Positions 40,883 through 51,156 of a stretch of DNA of 61,679 bases are shown here, one piece after another. The position numbers were made by a program, and so were the translations under genes. The notes beneath the pieces are model-generated. The model saw only the letters and a program-made list of their open reading frames with translations, was not told the origin of the DNA and did no database searches. Position 1 is the first letter of the stretch. The number at the start of each line of letters is the position of its first letter. Origin of the DNA: Candidatus Methanobinarius endosymbioticus (lineage in GTDB: Archaea; Methanobacteriota; Methanobacteria; Methanobacteriales; Methanobacteriaceae); NCBI GenBank assembly GCA_003315655.1, contig NIZT01000001.1:1-61679 (forward strand). Direction: 5' to 3'.

Positions 40883-41218
40883 ATGGATATTGATATTTTA
40901 AGTAAAAAAAAAAATAAAACATTAGATAGAACTGAAGTTAAATTCGATTGTATTTATTCTGGTGAAGCTACACCTAAAATTTTAGATGTTAAAAGTAAAT
41001 TAGTAGCTTTATTAAATACTCAAAAAGAGTTAATTGTTGTTGATTCAATTCAACCTCAGTATGGACAAGCAAAAGCTGCTGGCTATGCAAAAGTTTATGG
41101 TTCTAAAGATAGTTTAGAAGACATTGAAACTGAACATATTGTAGCTAAAAATAAAGAAGCTGAAGTTGCAGATGAGGAAGAATCTACAGATTCAGAAGAT
41201 ATCAGTTCTGAAGAATAG
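40883..41218 (+). CDS. rps24e: Ribosomal protein S24e
   Basis: A 111-residue small-subunit protein. The core reads ILSKKKNKTLDRTEVKFDCIYSGEATPKILDVKSKLV and QPQYGQAKAAGYAKVYGSKDSLEDIE. The tail is acidic (ADEEESTDSEDISSEE), like that of S6e in this genome. It precedes rps27ae by 21 bases. Confidence 0.96.
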   Translation: MDIDILSKKKNKTLDRTEVKFDCIYSGEATPKILDVKSKLVALLNTQKELIVVDSIQPQYGQAKAAGYAKVYGSKDSLEDIETEHIVAKNKEAEVADEEESTDSEDISSEE

Positions 41219-41239
41219 TTTTTTTGGAGGGACTAAATT

Positions 41240-41395
41240 ATGAAAAAATCTACACTTTATGAAGTTGATGAAGACAAAGTTAAAAGGAAAAATCCTTTTT
41301 GTCCTCGATGTTCTGGAGGCGTATTTATGGCTGATCATGGTGATAGATATGCTTGTGGAAAATGTGGATACACTGAAATTAAAAATAAAGAATAA
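41240..41395 (+). CDS. rps27ae: Ribosomal protein S27ae
   Basis: A 51-residue zinc-finger ribosomal protein. It reads [20 protein letters not shown], then [28 protein letters not shown]; the four cysteines bind zinc. TGGAGGG precedes ATG 41240. It is too short for most automatic callers. It ends the conserved run that began at rps6e. Confidence 0.95.
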   Translation: MKKSTLYEVDEDKVKRKNPFCPRCSGGVFMADHGDRYACGKCGYTEIKNKE

Positions 41396-42030
41396 TTATT
41401 AATAATATCATAAAAAGATAAAATTCTATAAATTTATATTTTATTTGATAAATGTTTATAGTTTTTATTTTTTATATTTCTATACTTTTTTATTTTTATA
41501 ATGGTTTTTTATTTTTTTATAACTTTTTACAACTTTTTATTTTATATTATTTAATATTTTTATATTTCTATAATTTATCTTATTTTATAATATTTATATT
41601 ATTAATTATACATTTTTAACTATTAATTAACTATTATTAATTTTTATCTATTTTATAATCGTTATATTTGAATGAAATATATTTAATAAGAATATTATAT
41701 ATTTAAATAAATAATTATTGAATAAAAATTTATACAATATTGAATAAATTCATATTTAGATAGTTAACTATTATAATAGATAATTTAATAATTAAATAAT
41801 CGCATAAATAAAAATTTAATAAGTATAAAAATTTAATAAATAATTATTATAGATAAATATTTATCATAAATAATATTTGGATAAATAATTTTTAGATAAA
41901 TTATTAAATAAATTTATTATCAATAAATCTATTATTTAATAGATAAATCATTATTTAATTGATTAAAATATATTGTGATTAGTTAATTATATGGATTATG
42001 ATTTTTAAAGAGCTAAATGAGGGCATTTAA
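41396..42030. other. A/T-only spacer
   Basis: Six hundred bases of nearly pure A/T with many short repeats of AAATAATT type. I see no gene and no convincing fold. The last 40 bases carry the argH ribosome site (GAGGG). Confidence 0.5.
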
Positions 42031-43449
42031 TTGAACTTACGAAGTGGAAGACTTAATAAAAAAATGACAACTGGTGCTGCTGAATATACATCATCACTTG
42101 ATTCTGATAGATATCTTTTTGATAGTGATGTAAAATGTAATTTTGCACATGTATTAATGTTGAAAAATGAAAATATCATTGATGAAGATATTGCTGATAA
42201 AATACTCGAAGCTTTAACTAAATTAAGAGAAGAAGGTTTTGAAAGCTTAGATTTTAATCGCTCTGTTGAAGATATTCATATGGCTGTTGAAAATTATGTT
42301 ACTGACATGGTTGGTAGTAATGTAGCAGGATTTATGCACACAGCTAAGTCAAGAAATGATCAAGTAGCTACAGATATTAGATTAACACTTCGTGAAAAAA
42401 TTATTGAAGTTCAATTAGGGATTCTTAAATTTATTGAAAAACTTGTTCAAAAAGCTGAAGAACATAAAGATATTGTAACTGTTGGTTATACTCACCTTCA
42501 GCATGCTCAACCAATAACTATTGCTCATAGTTTCATGGCATATGCTCAATCATTAAAAAGAGACTATGAACGTCTTTCTGATACTTATAAAAGAGTTAAT
42601 CAAAATCCTCTAGGTTCTGCTGCAATGACTACAACTAGTTTTCCTATTAATCGGGAACTAACAACTAAACTTCTTGGTTTTAATACTTATTTAGAAAATT
42701 CTATGGATGGTGTTTCTGCAAGAGACTTTATATCTGAAACAGTCTTTGACTTATCTACTTTAACTACAACTTTGTCTAAAATATGTGAAGAGTTGGTGTT
42801 ATGGAGTACATATGAATTTGATGTTATAGAAATGTCTGATGAATTTTCTTCAACATCTTCAATCATGCCTCAAAAAAAGAATCCGGATGTTGCTGAAGTA
42901 GCTAGAGCTAAGTCTGCTGTTATAAATGGGGAATTAGTCACTATCATGACTATATTAAAAGCTATTCCTTATACATATAATCGTGATTTACAAGAAATAA
43001 CACCTCATTTATGGAATTCTGTGGAAATTGCATATGAAACATTAAAAATAGTTAGTGAAATGACATTATCAATATCAGTTAATAAAAATCGATGTTTAGA
43101 ATTAGCTGGAGCTAACTTTGCTACAGTTACAGATTTAGCAGATGTCATGGTTAGGGAAAGGAAAATTCCATTTAGAACAGCTCATAAAATTGTAGGTAGA
43201 ATTGTTAATCTATCTATTGAAATGGATTTGGATATTGGTGATATTGATTCTAGATTTGTAGATGGAATAGTTAATGATTTAGGTTTTGATAAATTAGAGT
43301 TACCAACTGACTTAATACAAAAATCATTAGATCCAATAGAAAATGTAAAAATGAGACAAGTTCCAGGAGGACCTTCGCCGGAAATGGTTCAATTAGCTTG
43401 CAATAATATGAAAAACTTTTTAAAGGAAGAATTTGATAAAAAAGAATAA
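42031..43449 (+). CDS. argH: Argininosuccinate lyase
   Basis: Last step of arginine synthesis, splitting argininosuccinate into arginine and fumarate, 472 residues. The family signature [14 protein letters not shown] carries the catalytic Ser loop; the general-base region is [21 protein letters not shown], and [16 protein letters not shown] is intact. The start is TTG 42031 behind GAGGGC. The frame is intact. The stop codon TAA is also the first three bases of an 8-base tandem repeat. Confidence 0.96.
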   Translation: MNLRSGRLNKKMTTGAAEYTSSLDSDRYLFDSDVKCNFAHVLMLKNENIIDEDIADKILEALTKLREEGFESLDFNRSVEDIHMAVENYVTDMVGSNVAGFMHTAKSRNDQVATDIRLTLREKIIEVQLGILKFIEKLVQKAEEHKDIVTVGYTHLQHAQPITIAHSFMAYAQSLKRDYERLSDTYKRVNQNPLGSAAMTTTSFPINRELTTKLLGFNTYLENSMDGVSARDFISETVFDLSTLTTTLSKICEELVLWSTYEFDVIEMSDEFSSTSSIMPQKKNPDVAEVARAKSAVINGELVTIMTILKAIPYTYNRDLQEITPHLWNSVEIAYETLKIVSEMTLSISVNKNRCLELAGANFATVTDLADVMVRERKIPFRTAHKIVGRIVNLSIEMDLDIGDIDSRFVDGIVNDLGFDKLELPTDLIQKSLDPIENVKMRQVPGGPSPEMVQLACNNMKNFLKEEFDKKE

Positions 43450-43525
43450 TTAAATAATTAAATAATTAAATAATTAAATAATTAAATAATTAAATAATTA
43501 AAATAATATAATTAAATAATTAAAT
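43447..43525. repeat. 8-bp tandem repeat after argH
   Basis: The unit TAATTAAA is repeated about seven times without change from 43447 to 43502, then continues with imperfect copies to about 43525. The first unit includes the argH stop codon. A slippage-prone array like this could vary in length between cells. Confidence 0.85.
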
Positions 43526-43676
43526 CAATTTAAACTATTATACATTAATATATTATATTAAATGAATACAAACAAAAATTAAATATAAATAAATAGGGAT
43601 AAAAAATAGATAATTTTAATAAAAATTAATTTATATTAAATAATCTTTTTTGTCTCTAAAATTTATTTTTTTAATT

Positions 43677-43934
43677 TTAAAGATCAAGTTCATCTAATCT
43701 TCTTTCTATTTCTTCATCTTCACGATCTTCTTCTATTTCATCTTCTTTTTCTAATTTATGTTTTTTAATTCTTTTTTCGATTAAATTTTTTTCTTCTTTT
43801 ATTTCTTTAGCTAGTTTCTCATCACCTTTGATAATTGGTTCGGTATAGTCAAAATCTTTATATTCCCATATTGACCAATTTTGAGGAATTATCCAGTCTA
43901 TATTTCTTGATCCACATCTTGGACATATTTTCAT
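43677..43934 (-). CDS. Small zinc-ribbon-like protein
   Basis: An 85-residue protein from ATG 43934 (MKICPRCGSRNIDWIIPQNW), chosen because GGGG lies just before it; an upstream ATG at 43967 would add 11 residues. One Cys pair (CPRC) looks like half a zinc ribbon. The second knuckle position reads SIWEYKDFDYTEPII, where related archaeal proteins, as I recall them, have Cys-x-x-Cys (WECKDCGY). The rest is a very acidic and basic helical tail (KLEKEDEIEEDREDEEIERR). The function is unknown; the loss of the second pair may mean it no longer binds zinc. Confidence 0.7.
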   Translation of the reverse strand: MKICPRCGSRNIDWIIPQNWSIWEYKDFDYTEPIIKGDEKLAKEIKEEKNLIEKRIKKHKLEKEDEIEEDREDEEIERRLDELDL

Positions 43935-44085
43935 TTTATTTCCCCATTTTTTTCTAAATAATTTCATGTTTATTATAATTCAAAGTACCTTAACTATATA
44001 AAACATATTTTAAATTATTATGTATTTTCATTTTTATTACTTTATTGGGATAATATTATATAAGACTTAATACAAATTATATATT

Positions 44086-44223
44086 ATGTCACACAATAAC
44101 ACAAATTTGGCATTAGGAATTATTGCTATTATTGCGGGGATTCTAGTAATTGTTTTTCCTAGCATTGTTTCATATGTAATAGGATTAGTTCTAATTGTTT
44201 ACGGAATATTCAACTTTTTATAA
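44086..44223 (+). CDS. 45-residue small membrane protein (DUF3096-like)
   Basis: Starts at ATG 44086 and reads MSHNNTNLALGIIAIIAGIL, then VIVFPSIVSYVIGLVLIVYGIFNFL. Two short membrane segments with a Pro-Ser turn between them match the small DUF3096 pattern. TATA-like AATATTATATAAG lies at 44052-44064. The ribosome site is weak, and the transcript may be leaderless. The function is unknown. Confidence 0.75.
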   Translation: MSHNNTNLALGIIAIIAGILVIVFPSIVSYVIGLVLIVYGIFNFL

Positions 44224-44418
44224 TCTTTAATTAGAATTATAATTAGTTAAAGTTATTAAAAGTTAATACTAATAAATATATAATTAAATAATTATTTTAT
44301 TAGATAGCTTTTATTATATTTTTATTATTTTTAATTTATTTTTTACTTTTTTAAGAATTTTAATAATTTTACTATATAATCTATAAAATTTTTCATATAT
44401 TATGAGTTTTTTATATTA

Positions 44419-45618
44419 TCATGCTTTATAAAAACTCCATATTAAATTTAAAGCTTCACCTGGTTCTAAGGCCCCAGCTCTTGTTTCTCTAAGAATTCTT
44501 TGTATTGAAAATTTTTTAAGATACGGATATTTTTTATGAACTTCATATAAAAGAGGACAACCAAATCCTTTTATTTTTTCTAGATTATATTTTTCCACAG
44601 TATTTCTTATTTCTTCTTTACCTATTGAAAGCGTAGCTGGAAGATTCAACCTAAATATCTCTTTATTTTTTTTATTTTCTATGTTTTTTGCATTAAGAAT
44701 ATTATTAAAAGTATCAAAATCTAAATTGTATTTAATAATACATTGTGACCCAGTTGAAAGCATATCTCCAAAAATAACCATATCTATGTTATTTTTTATT
44801 CCGTAATTAAACAAAGTTTCTTCTATAATATCTGAACATCTTCCACAGGGGTGAAATCTTCCATTTAATGAATCATTAATAAGTTCATCATAGTTTACTT
44901 GTATATATTTATGTGTTATCTCTAAATCATCACATAATTTATTTATATTATCTTTAAATTGTTTAGGTAGGACAATAGTGCCTGGATCAATGGTTATTGC
45001 AGTTGGATTAAAACCTAATTTTTTAGCTAATGCTAGTGAAAAACTACTATCAACTCCTCCAGAAAGAGCAATTATTATTTTAGATTCATTAATTTTGTTT
45101 TTATTTTCATTATCAGAATTATTATTAGAATTATTAATTATAAAATCATTTTTTTGATTAAAATATTCATCTAAACTAAAATTATACACATTTTTAATTC
45201 TTTCTTCTAATAATGACTTTAAATTTTCCATAGGCTTTATCAAAGATTCATGTTCTGATTTTTTAGTATTATTTTTTTGTTTTTTAAATTTATCATCTAT
45301 TTTTTGCTGTTTTTCTTTATTTATAAAAGAATTTACAGTTTCTAAAGACAATTCCATTCTATATTTTTTTAATATATAATCTGAATAACTTTCAACATGT
45401 ATTCTATTAATGTGAAGTTCTTCTCTAAGTCGTCCCACGACCCATCCTCCTTTTCCAATTACAATTGATTTATCTGGTCTATCGGGAGTTATGATCCACA
45501 TTTCATCTTTTTCAGAATTATATATTATTTCGTTTATGTTTATATCTGAATCATCATGATCAAGTTCTTTTCTAATCTTTTTCACGTGTTTTATAAGATC
45601 TTCTTTTACTAGTTTCAA
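44419..45618 (-). CDS. KH-domain PP-loop ATPase
   Basis: A 399-residue protein. Residues ~35-70 hold a KH-type RNA-binding loop (SIVIGKGGWVVGRLREEL). After a long charged and Asn-rich linker (about 100-180) comes the ATP-pyrophosphatase loop IIIALSGGVDSSFSLALAKK (SGGVDSS at 186-192). A Cys pair in GRFHPCGRCSDIIEE and GFGCPLLYEVHKKYPYL could hold a metal cluster or act in thiolation. Such PP-loop enzymes usually modify tRNA bases; the substrate here is unknown. The C-terminus is RILRETRAGALEPGEALNL. It stands alone with spacers on both sides. Confidence 0.85.
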   Translation of the reverse strand: MKLVKEDLIKHVKKIRKELDHDDSDININEIIYNSEKDEMWIITPDRPDKSIVIGKGGWVVGRLREELHINRIHVESYSDYILKKYRMELSLETVNSFINKEKQQKIDDKFKKQKNNTKKSEHESLIKPMENLKSLLEERIKNVYNFSLDEYFNQKNDFIINNSNNNSDNENKNKINESKIIIALSGGVDSSFSLALAKKLGFNPTAITIDPGTIVLPKQFKDNINKLCDDLEITHKYIQVNYDELINDSLNGRFHPCGRCSDIIEETLFNYGIKNNIDMVIFGDMLSTGSQCIIKYNLDFDTFNNILNAKNIENKKNKEIFRLNLPATLSIGKEEIRNTVEKYNLEKIKGFGCPLLYEVHKKYPYLKKFSIQRILRETRAGALEPGEALNLIWSFYKA

Positions 45619-45948
45619 ACTTTCACCATTGGTCTTAAAGTATAACTTTTTTCAAATTTTCTTTCTTTATTTTAAAAATTTGTTTTTTAAAAGTATATAA
45701 TTTTATATACTTAAATAAATATAGTAAAAATATAATTTTCGTATGGTAAGAAATTTGGTAGAATTAATAAAAAATATTAAATATTTGGATTATTTGTATG
45801 TAAATTATCTAAATAATATATTTTAGAATATTATAAACAAATAATTAAGAAAAATATAATTATTATAACAGACTTATATATTATATAAAAAATATAATTA
45901 ATAATTTTATAAATATGAATCATAGAATTGATAGGAGGTTAAGATAAA
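45619..45948. other. Divergent promoter spacer
   Basis: A/T-rich spacer between the PP-loop ATPase and the acyltransferase genes. No gene is seen. TATATATTATATAAA-type TATA runs lie near 45880. Confidence 0.35.
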
Positions 45949-46554
45949 ATGGCTAGTTTACTTGGAATTTTTAATGATGATAATGAAGAATTTTATCAGA
46001 AGCTAGCAAAAGAAAATATTAAGCTTGGTGTCAAGTATAAACGATTTAGTAAACCTCCTGTTTTTGGAAAAACCATTCTTCTTAGATCAAATACTGTTAT
46101 TTACAATGATGTGGTAATAGGAGATGATTTTAAAACTGGACATAATGTAGTTATAAGAGAAAATACTAAAATTGGAGATGATGTCTTAATAGGAACTAAT
46201 ACAGTTATTGAAGGAAATTGTACTATTGGGTCTAATGTTAGGATTCAGTCTAATGTTTACATTCCTACTAATAGTGTTATTGAAGACAATGTTTTCATTG
46301 GTCCGTGTGCTTGTTTTACTAATGATAGATATCCTGTTAGAGTAGAATATGATTTAAAAGGACCTCAAATTAGAAAAGGTGCTTCTGTTGGAGCTAATAC
46401 GACTTTTCTTTCCAATATAGAAGTAGGTGAAAGTGCTATTGTAGCTGCTGGAGCTGTTGTTACAAGAACAGTTCCTTCATTTTATTTAGCTATAGGTACC
46501 CCTGCTAAAATAAAACCGCTTCCAGAATATTTAAGAGTTTTTAACATGCTTTAG
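45949..46554 (+). CDS. Hexapeptide-repeat acyltransferase
   Basis: A 201-residue left-handed beta-helix transferase. Hexapeptide repeats are clear ([62 protein letters not shown]). The family loop [19 protein letters not shown] precedes the second helix half ([33 protein letters not shown]). Such enzymes acetylate sugar nucleotides; in methanogens they often belong to cell-surface sugar synthesis. No sugar genes are next to it. AGGAGGTTAAG lies before ATG 45949. Confidence 0.88.
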   Translation: MASLLGIFNDDNEEFYQKLAKENIKLGVKYKRFSKPPVFGKTILLRSNTVIYNDVVIGDDFKTGHNVVIRENTKIGDDVLIGTNTVIEGNCTIGSNVRIQSNVYIPTNSVIEDNVFIGPCACFTNDRYPVRVEYDLKGPQIRKGASVGANTTFLSNIEVGESAIVAAGAVVTRTVPSFYLAIGTPAKIKPLPEYLRVFNML

Positions 46555-47017
46555 ATACTATTTTTTTTAGAATATTTTTATTTTTAACAATTTTATTATA
46601 ATTTAATTATTTAATTTAATTTTTTTAATTAAGTTAATCATTTCAATTATTTTTTTATTTTAATTTTTTTATTAACTATTGCTTTTAATTATTAACTAAT
46701 TTATTATATAAATATGAATTATATAAAAAATATGAATTTATTTGTTTTTTTTTAAATTATTTCAATGAAGTGCTTTATTTAGCTTTTAACACGAATTAAT
46801 ACTTTTATAGTTATATGGGACAAAAAGTATTACGATTATTTAGAAAGATTTTTATATAGCTTTTTTCAATATTGTAATACAATAAAAATTCTTAACAAAA
46901 TTTATTTTAGTATTACTTTTTATAAATTTCACTTATAAAGAGTAATACTTTTAATATATTTATTTTGTTAATATAATTTTTTATTATAAATATTAAGTAG
47001 AATTATGGATGATTTTC
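46555..47017. other. Control region of the solute-binding protein gene
   Basis: No gene is seen. The first 240 bases are T-rich. From 46827 on, repeated GTATTAC/GTAATAC half-sites and two TATA-like elements form the control region described separately. Confidence 0.4.
46827..46948. promoter_or_regulatory. Four GTATTAC half-sites, metal-regulator-like operator
   Basis: GTATTAC at 46827-46833 and 46910-46916 and its inverse GTAATAC at 46874-46880 and 46942-46948 form two inverted pairs. The inner pair extends to AGTATTACTTTT against AAAGAGTAATACT. A TATA box (TTTTATATAG, 46851-46859) lies inside the first pair and a TATAAA-like run inside the second. Inverted GTATTA/TAATAC-type sites resemble nickel-regulator (NikR) operators, which would suit the downstream solute-binding protein. 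Confidence 0.5.
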
Positions 47018-48631
47018 ATGAAAAAAAAATATATATTGATTGTTATAGCTATAATAGCTATAATATTGGTTGTAGGGGCAATATTTTTAGGCGATTCTTC
47101 AACTGAAAGAAAAAGTGATGAAATTGTTGCAGCTGTAGGTGCTTATACAAGAGAACCTGATATGGGTTATGATCCAACACTTGGTTATGCATATTCAAAG
47201 GAACCACTTATTCAAAGTACTCTCTTTAAAAGAGATGGGAATATGACTCTAAAAAATGATCTTGCTAAAAATTACACAACTAGTAGTGATGGCAAAACTT
47301 GGACTGTGGATATTAGAGATGATGTTAAATTCCATGATGGTTCGAAATTAACAGCTAAAGATGTTGCATTTACATATAATAAATCAGCTGATGCAGGAGC
47401 TAGTGTTGATTTAACAGATTTAACTCAAGTTAAGGCAGTTAATGACACTCAGGTTGAATTTACATTAAACAAATCTGATTCTAGTTTTTTATTTAGACTT
47501 TCAGCTGTTGGTATAGTTCCAGAATCAGGATATAATAATGAAACTTATGGACAAAACCCAATTGGATCAGGACCATATAAATTTGTACAGTGGGATAAAG
47601 GACAACAGTTGATTTTAGAAGTAAATGAAGATTATTATGGTGAAAAACCTCAGTTTAAAAAATTAACTTTATTGTTTTTAGATGATGATGCCGCCTTTGC
47701 AGCAGCTAAAAAAGGAGAAGTTGATGTAGCTGAAATTCCATTATCTTATTCAGATGAAAAAGTTAATAACATGACAATGGTGGCATTAGATTCAATTGAT
47801 ACTAGAGGAATATCTCTCCCTAATGTTAATAATACTGGTGAAAAAGTTAATGGAATTGATGTAGGTAATAATGTTACTTCTGATGAATCTATAAGAAAAG
47901 CTTTAAATTATGGTATTGATAGACAAAAATTAATTGATGGTCCTTTAAAAGGTTATGGAAATAAATCTTTTGATGGAATTGGTTTAAATTTACCATGGTC
48001 TAATTCAGAAGCCGCTATTGAAGATGGTAATCTTGAAAAAGCTAAAAAAATCTTAGCAGATAGTGGGTGGAAAGATACTGATGGTGATGGAATCCTTGAA
48101 AAAAATGGTCAAAAAGCATCTTTCACTGTTTTATATGAAGCTAGTGATAGTAATAGACAATCATTAGTTGTTTCTGTAGCCGAAGAAGCAAAAGTAATGG
48201 GTATTGAAATTCTTCCTGAAGGTAAAAGTTGGGATGAGATAGATACTCAAAAACTTTCACAACCAGTTTTATGGGGATTTGGTACTTTAGATCCTTCTAC
48301 AATATATCATCAGTTTTACAGTAAACTTGTAGGTAGTGGATGGGATAATCCTGCTTCATATAATAATTCTGCTGTAGATCAGCATATGGAAGATGCTTTA
48401 AATGCTCCAAATGAAAATGCTTCATATTCTTATTGGAGTCAAGTTTCATATGATGGTACAAATGGTATATCTCCTAAAGCTGATGCTCCTTGGTTATGGT
48501 TAGTATTAATGGACTACACCTATTTTGTTGATGATTCTTTAGATATAGGTGATCCTGTTGTACAACCTCATGGAGGTAATTTATTTGGAAATATTCATGA
48601 ATGGAAAAGAGTAAATTCTACATCTAATTAA
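47018..48631 (+). CDS. ABC transporter solute-binding protein (nickel/peptide family)
   Basis: A 537-residue extracellular binding protein of the SBP_bac_5 (NikA/DppA) family. Residues 1-26 form an N-terminal anchor (KKKYILIVIAIIAIILVVGAIFLG); no lipobox Cys is seen. Family segments: VGAYTREPDMGYDPTLGY, LAKNYTTSSDGKTWTVDIRDDVKFHDGS, GSGPYKFVQWDKGQQLILEVNEDYYGE, ALNYGIDRQKLIDGP and AKKILADSGWKDTDGDGILEKNG. The start is ATG 47018 behind GGATGATT. No permease or ATPase genes follow. With the upstream operator-like repeats, nickel is the likeliest substrate, but a peptide cannot be excluded. Confidence 0.85.
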   Translation: MKKKYILIVIAIIAIILVVGAIFLGDSSTERKSDEIVAAVGAYTREPDMGYDPTLGYAYSKEPLIQSTLFKRDGNMTLKNDLAKNYTTSSDGKTWTVDIRDDVKFHDGSKLTAKDVAFTYNKSADAGASVDLTDLTQVKAVNDTQVEFTLNKSDSSFLFRLSAVGIVPESGYNNETYGQNPIGSGPYKFVQWDKGQQLILEVNEDYYGEKPQFKKLTLLFLDDDAAFAAAKKGEVDVAEIPLSYSDEKVNNMTMVALDSIDTRGISLPNVNNTGEKVNGIDVGNNVTSDESIRKALNYGIDRQKLIDGPLKGYGNKSFDGIGLNLPWSNSEAAIEDGNLEKAKKILADSGWKDTDGDGILEKNGQKASFTVLYEASDSNRQSLVVSVAEEAKVMGIEILPEGKSWDEIDTQKLSQPVLWGFGTLDPSTIYHQFYSKLVGSGWDNPASYNNSAVDQHMEDALNAPNENASYSYWSQVSYDGTNGISPKADAPWLWLVLMDYTYFVDDSLDIGDPVVQPHGGNLFGNIHEWKRVNSTSN

Positions 48632-48960
48632 TAATTGATATTTTAAAATTTTTTAATTTCTTTAATTTTTCATTATTTTTTTCTTGTTTTTTATTTTAAT
48701 TTATTTTTGTTTTTTATCATATTTTTTTATTATTTCTATTAATATTTCTATTTTCATTATTTTTGTTTATAAAATTCTTAAATGATTTTTATTCCTTTTT
48801 TTAAATAAAAAATAAAAATTGTCTTTATAATTAAATTTAATAGAAAATAAATTTCTCAAAATTATAAAAAAATATAATAATAAAAAAATATTTAAATATA
48901 TATTTAATAAATAATTTTTTTTAATATTTGATCAATAAATAAATTTTTACTGGTGTTTAA
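48632..48960. other. A/T-only spacer
   Basis: T-rich then A-rich sequence with no gene. There is no sign of the permease or ATPase genes that usually follow a binding protein. Confidence 0.4.
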
Positions 48961-50148
48961 ATGAAAAATAAAATAACTATTGAAGTAGACGATTTTACTC
49001 ATGTAAATGAGGCAATAAATATAAATAAAATAAATGTTGTTGCGGGAAAAAATGCCCAGTGGAAAATCTACAATTAGTAAACTTTTATACCCTATAATAG
49101 CTCCTTCTTGTAGTGAAGGAGAAGAACTTTTAGAAGAGTTTTTAATGATTGTTAGTACAGAACTTTCTTGAAATTTAAAACAATATTCTAATTTAGATCC
49201 AGAAATCGCATCAATATTTGAAATATTAAAGAATCTTGGTAATAATTTAATAACTTTAGAAGATTGTTTATATCAAAATATTATTGACAATTTAAATAAC
49301 ACTGAAAAATTAATTAAAGAAAAAATTGATTCTAAAAATCTACAAACTGATATACAATGATTTGGTCTACTTATTTGAATTATTTATAGATAAGAATTAT
49401 GAATTTAAACAAAGTGAATTAATACTTCAATTTTTAGTAAATGAATTTGGAAATATGAAAATTTTTTTTTGAATGGAATGATAGTAAAATAAGTTTATTT
49501 TCAGAAGATAAATCTTATGATGTTAAGTTGAATTTACCGTTAAAACATAGTAAAACTAATTCATTAAAAATATTGAAAACAATAATCTTCCTACAGTCAA
49601 AGGGAGTTCATTGATAAAATGGATATTGTATATATAGAAACTCCTTATATATTAGATGCTATTAATAATTATGATCTTATTTCATAGAAAAATATATATT
49701 ATTCTAATAATCTTATTAATGGAAATTTTTTATATCATCAAAAAGCTCTTTTAAGAAAATATTCTTAAAATGTTAATTAAAAATAACCTTGATACCAATA
49801 GCTTAATCATTATGGATGAACCAGAAGTTCATCTTCATCCAGAATGGCAAATAGAGTTAGCTAAAATTATTGTATTATTATCAAAAGAGGCAAATATGAT
49901 ATTTTATATTAATTCTCATAGTTCTCAATTTATAGAATCAATTGAAGCTTATTCTAAGTATTATGGATTAAAAAATGAGACTAATTTTTATATTACTGAA
50001 AAAATCCTTTAAATAATAAATATGACTTAAAAAGGTTGATAGAAAAAATCTTAAAGAAATATATTCTCGTCTTGGAAATATATTTGAAAAAATTGATGAA
50101 ATCAAAGGTAAAAATAATTCTGATGATATTTTAGATGAGGTTAAATAA
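48961..50148 (+). pseudogene. AAA-type (OLD-like) ATPase, degraded
   Basis: Starts at ATG 48961 (MKNKITIEVDDFTHVNEAIN). The Walker A region is broken by one extra C near 49056: shifting gives GKNASGKSTISKLLYPI. Further stops and shifts follow (TGA near 49171 after STELS, more between 49355 and 49760). The Walker B and signature-like end is open at 49770-50010: SLIIMDEPEVHLHPEWQIELAK, FYINSHSSQFIESIEAYS. The tail EIYSRLGNIFEKIDEIKGKN runs to TAA 50146-50148. HLHPEWQ with SHSSQF is typical of AAA_21/OLD-like ATPases of abortive-infection and nuclease systems. Confidence 0.8.
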
Positions 50149-50193
50149 TGAATGGAATTCACTTTTCTAAACTATTTTTGAAGAGGTTAACTA

Positions 50194-50848
50194 ATGAATG
50201 AAATTGAATCTTGTAAAGAAGTTTTTGAACATTTAAAACCTGTTTCAGATTTTTATAATACAATAACTAAAGTATCTAAATCTAAATGAGATAATCCTCA
50301 ACCTGCTGTTGTTGATGAGAAAAAAATATTTTCTATAGATGATATATGTACTAAAGTACACTATAATATAAAAGAACTAAATAATGAGAATCATTCTAAA
50401 CATTCAAGCGGAGATGGATTTTATTATATAATGAAAAATAATAAAATTGTACTTATTTTTATTGAATTTAAAATTATTTATTCTACCTGGCCTACAAATA
50501 GAAATTATTTAAACAATACAATTAAACCAAAGCTCAGAATAAAGTCATTAGAAACATTAAACTGTGTTTTACCTCATTTATTTGAACAATATGCTCCATA
50601 ACCCTGAAAAATTACAAAAACTTCTATTTGAAGCACCTAAATATTATTATCGTGTTTATATATAATCCTGATGTTGTAAATGAAATTAATGCTCGTGATG
50701 CACTAAAATCAGATTATATTGATATGAAGAGATTATCTCATTATCTTTTTAAAAAAGTTGAACTTATAACACCTAAAAGATTTAAAAACTTTCAATGGAT
50801 GAACTTGCTCCACAATATATATTAATTGAATATAAAAATATTTTATAA
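50194..50848 (+). pseudogene. Partner of the ATPase, possibly nuclease-like, degraded
   Basis: Begins ATG 50194 (MNEIESCKEVFEHLKPVSDFYN) behind AAGAGGTT, 45 bases after the ATPase remnant. TGA at 50287-50289 interrupts it in frame. Then come VVDEKKIFSIDDICTKVHYN and SSGDGFYYIMKNNKIVLIFIEFKII; a D...E-x-K pattern (GDGFYY, IEFK) resembles PD-(D/E)XK nucleases. A stop follows at YAP near 50598, and two frameshifts lead through NPEKLQKLLFEAPKYYY and NPDVVNEINARDALKSDYIDM to TAA 50846-50848. Pairing with an OLD-like ATPase suggests a two-gene defence cassette that has been lost. Confidence 0.65.
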
Positions 50849-50994
50849 TAATAATTAGAACAAAAATAATAAATATTATCATGAATATAATTTAATATGA
50901 TATGTGTTATATAATGATTAATTTAAAATATAAATAACATATAAAAATTTATCAAGTGATTGATAGGTAATATTATATTAAAAGGAGAGAAATT

Positions 50995-51156
50995 ATGAGT
51001 GGAAGAATGAAGTGTAAAGTTTGTGGATATATTTATGATCCAGAAAAAGGCGAATCAAGAGGAAATATTGAACCAAGTACAGAATGGGAAGATGTTCCAG
51101 ATAATTTTAAATGTCCTTCTTGTGGTGCTGCAAAAAGAATGTTTAAACCTGCTTAA
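50995..51156 (+). CDS. Rubredoxin
   Basis: A 53-residue iron protein with one Fe(SCys)4 site: [14 protein letters not shown], then [11 protein letters not shown]. It passes electrons to oxygen- and peroxide-detoxifying enzymes in anaerobes. AAAGGAGAG lies before ATG 50995. It is too short for the automatic frames and is seen directly. A second rubredoxin lies at 52008. Confidence 0.95.
   Translation: MSGRMKCKVCGYIYDPEKGESRGNIEPSTEWEDVPDNFKCPSCGAAKRMFKPA

Noticed and set aside
43447-43525. CRISPR-like repeats
   Set aside because: Unit length is 8 bases with no spacers; it is a simple tandem repeat.
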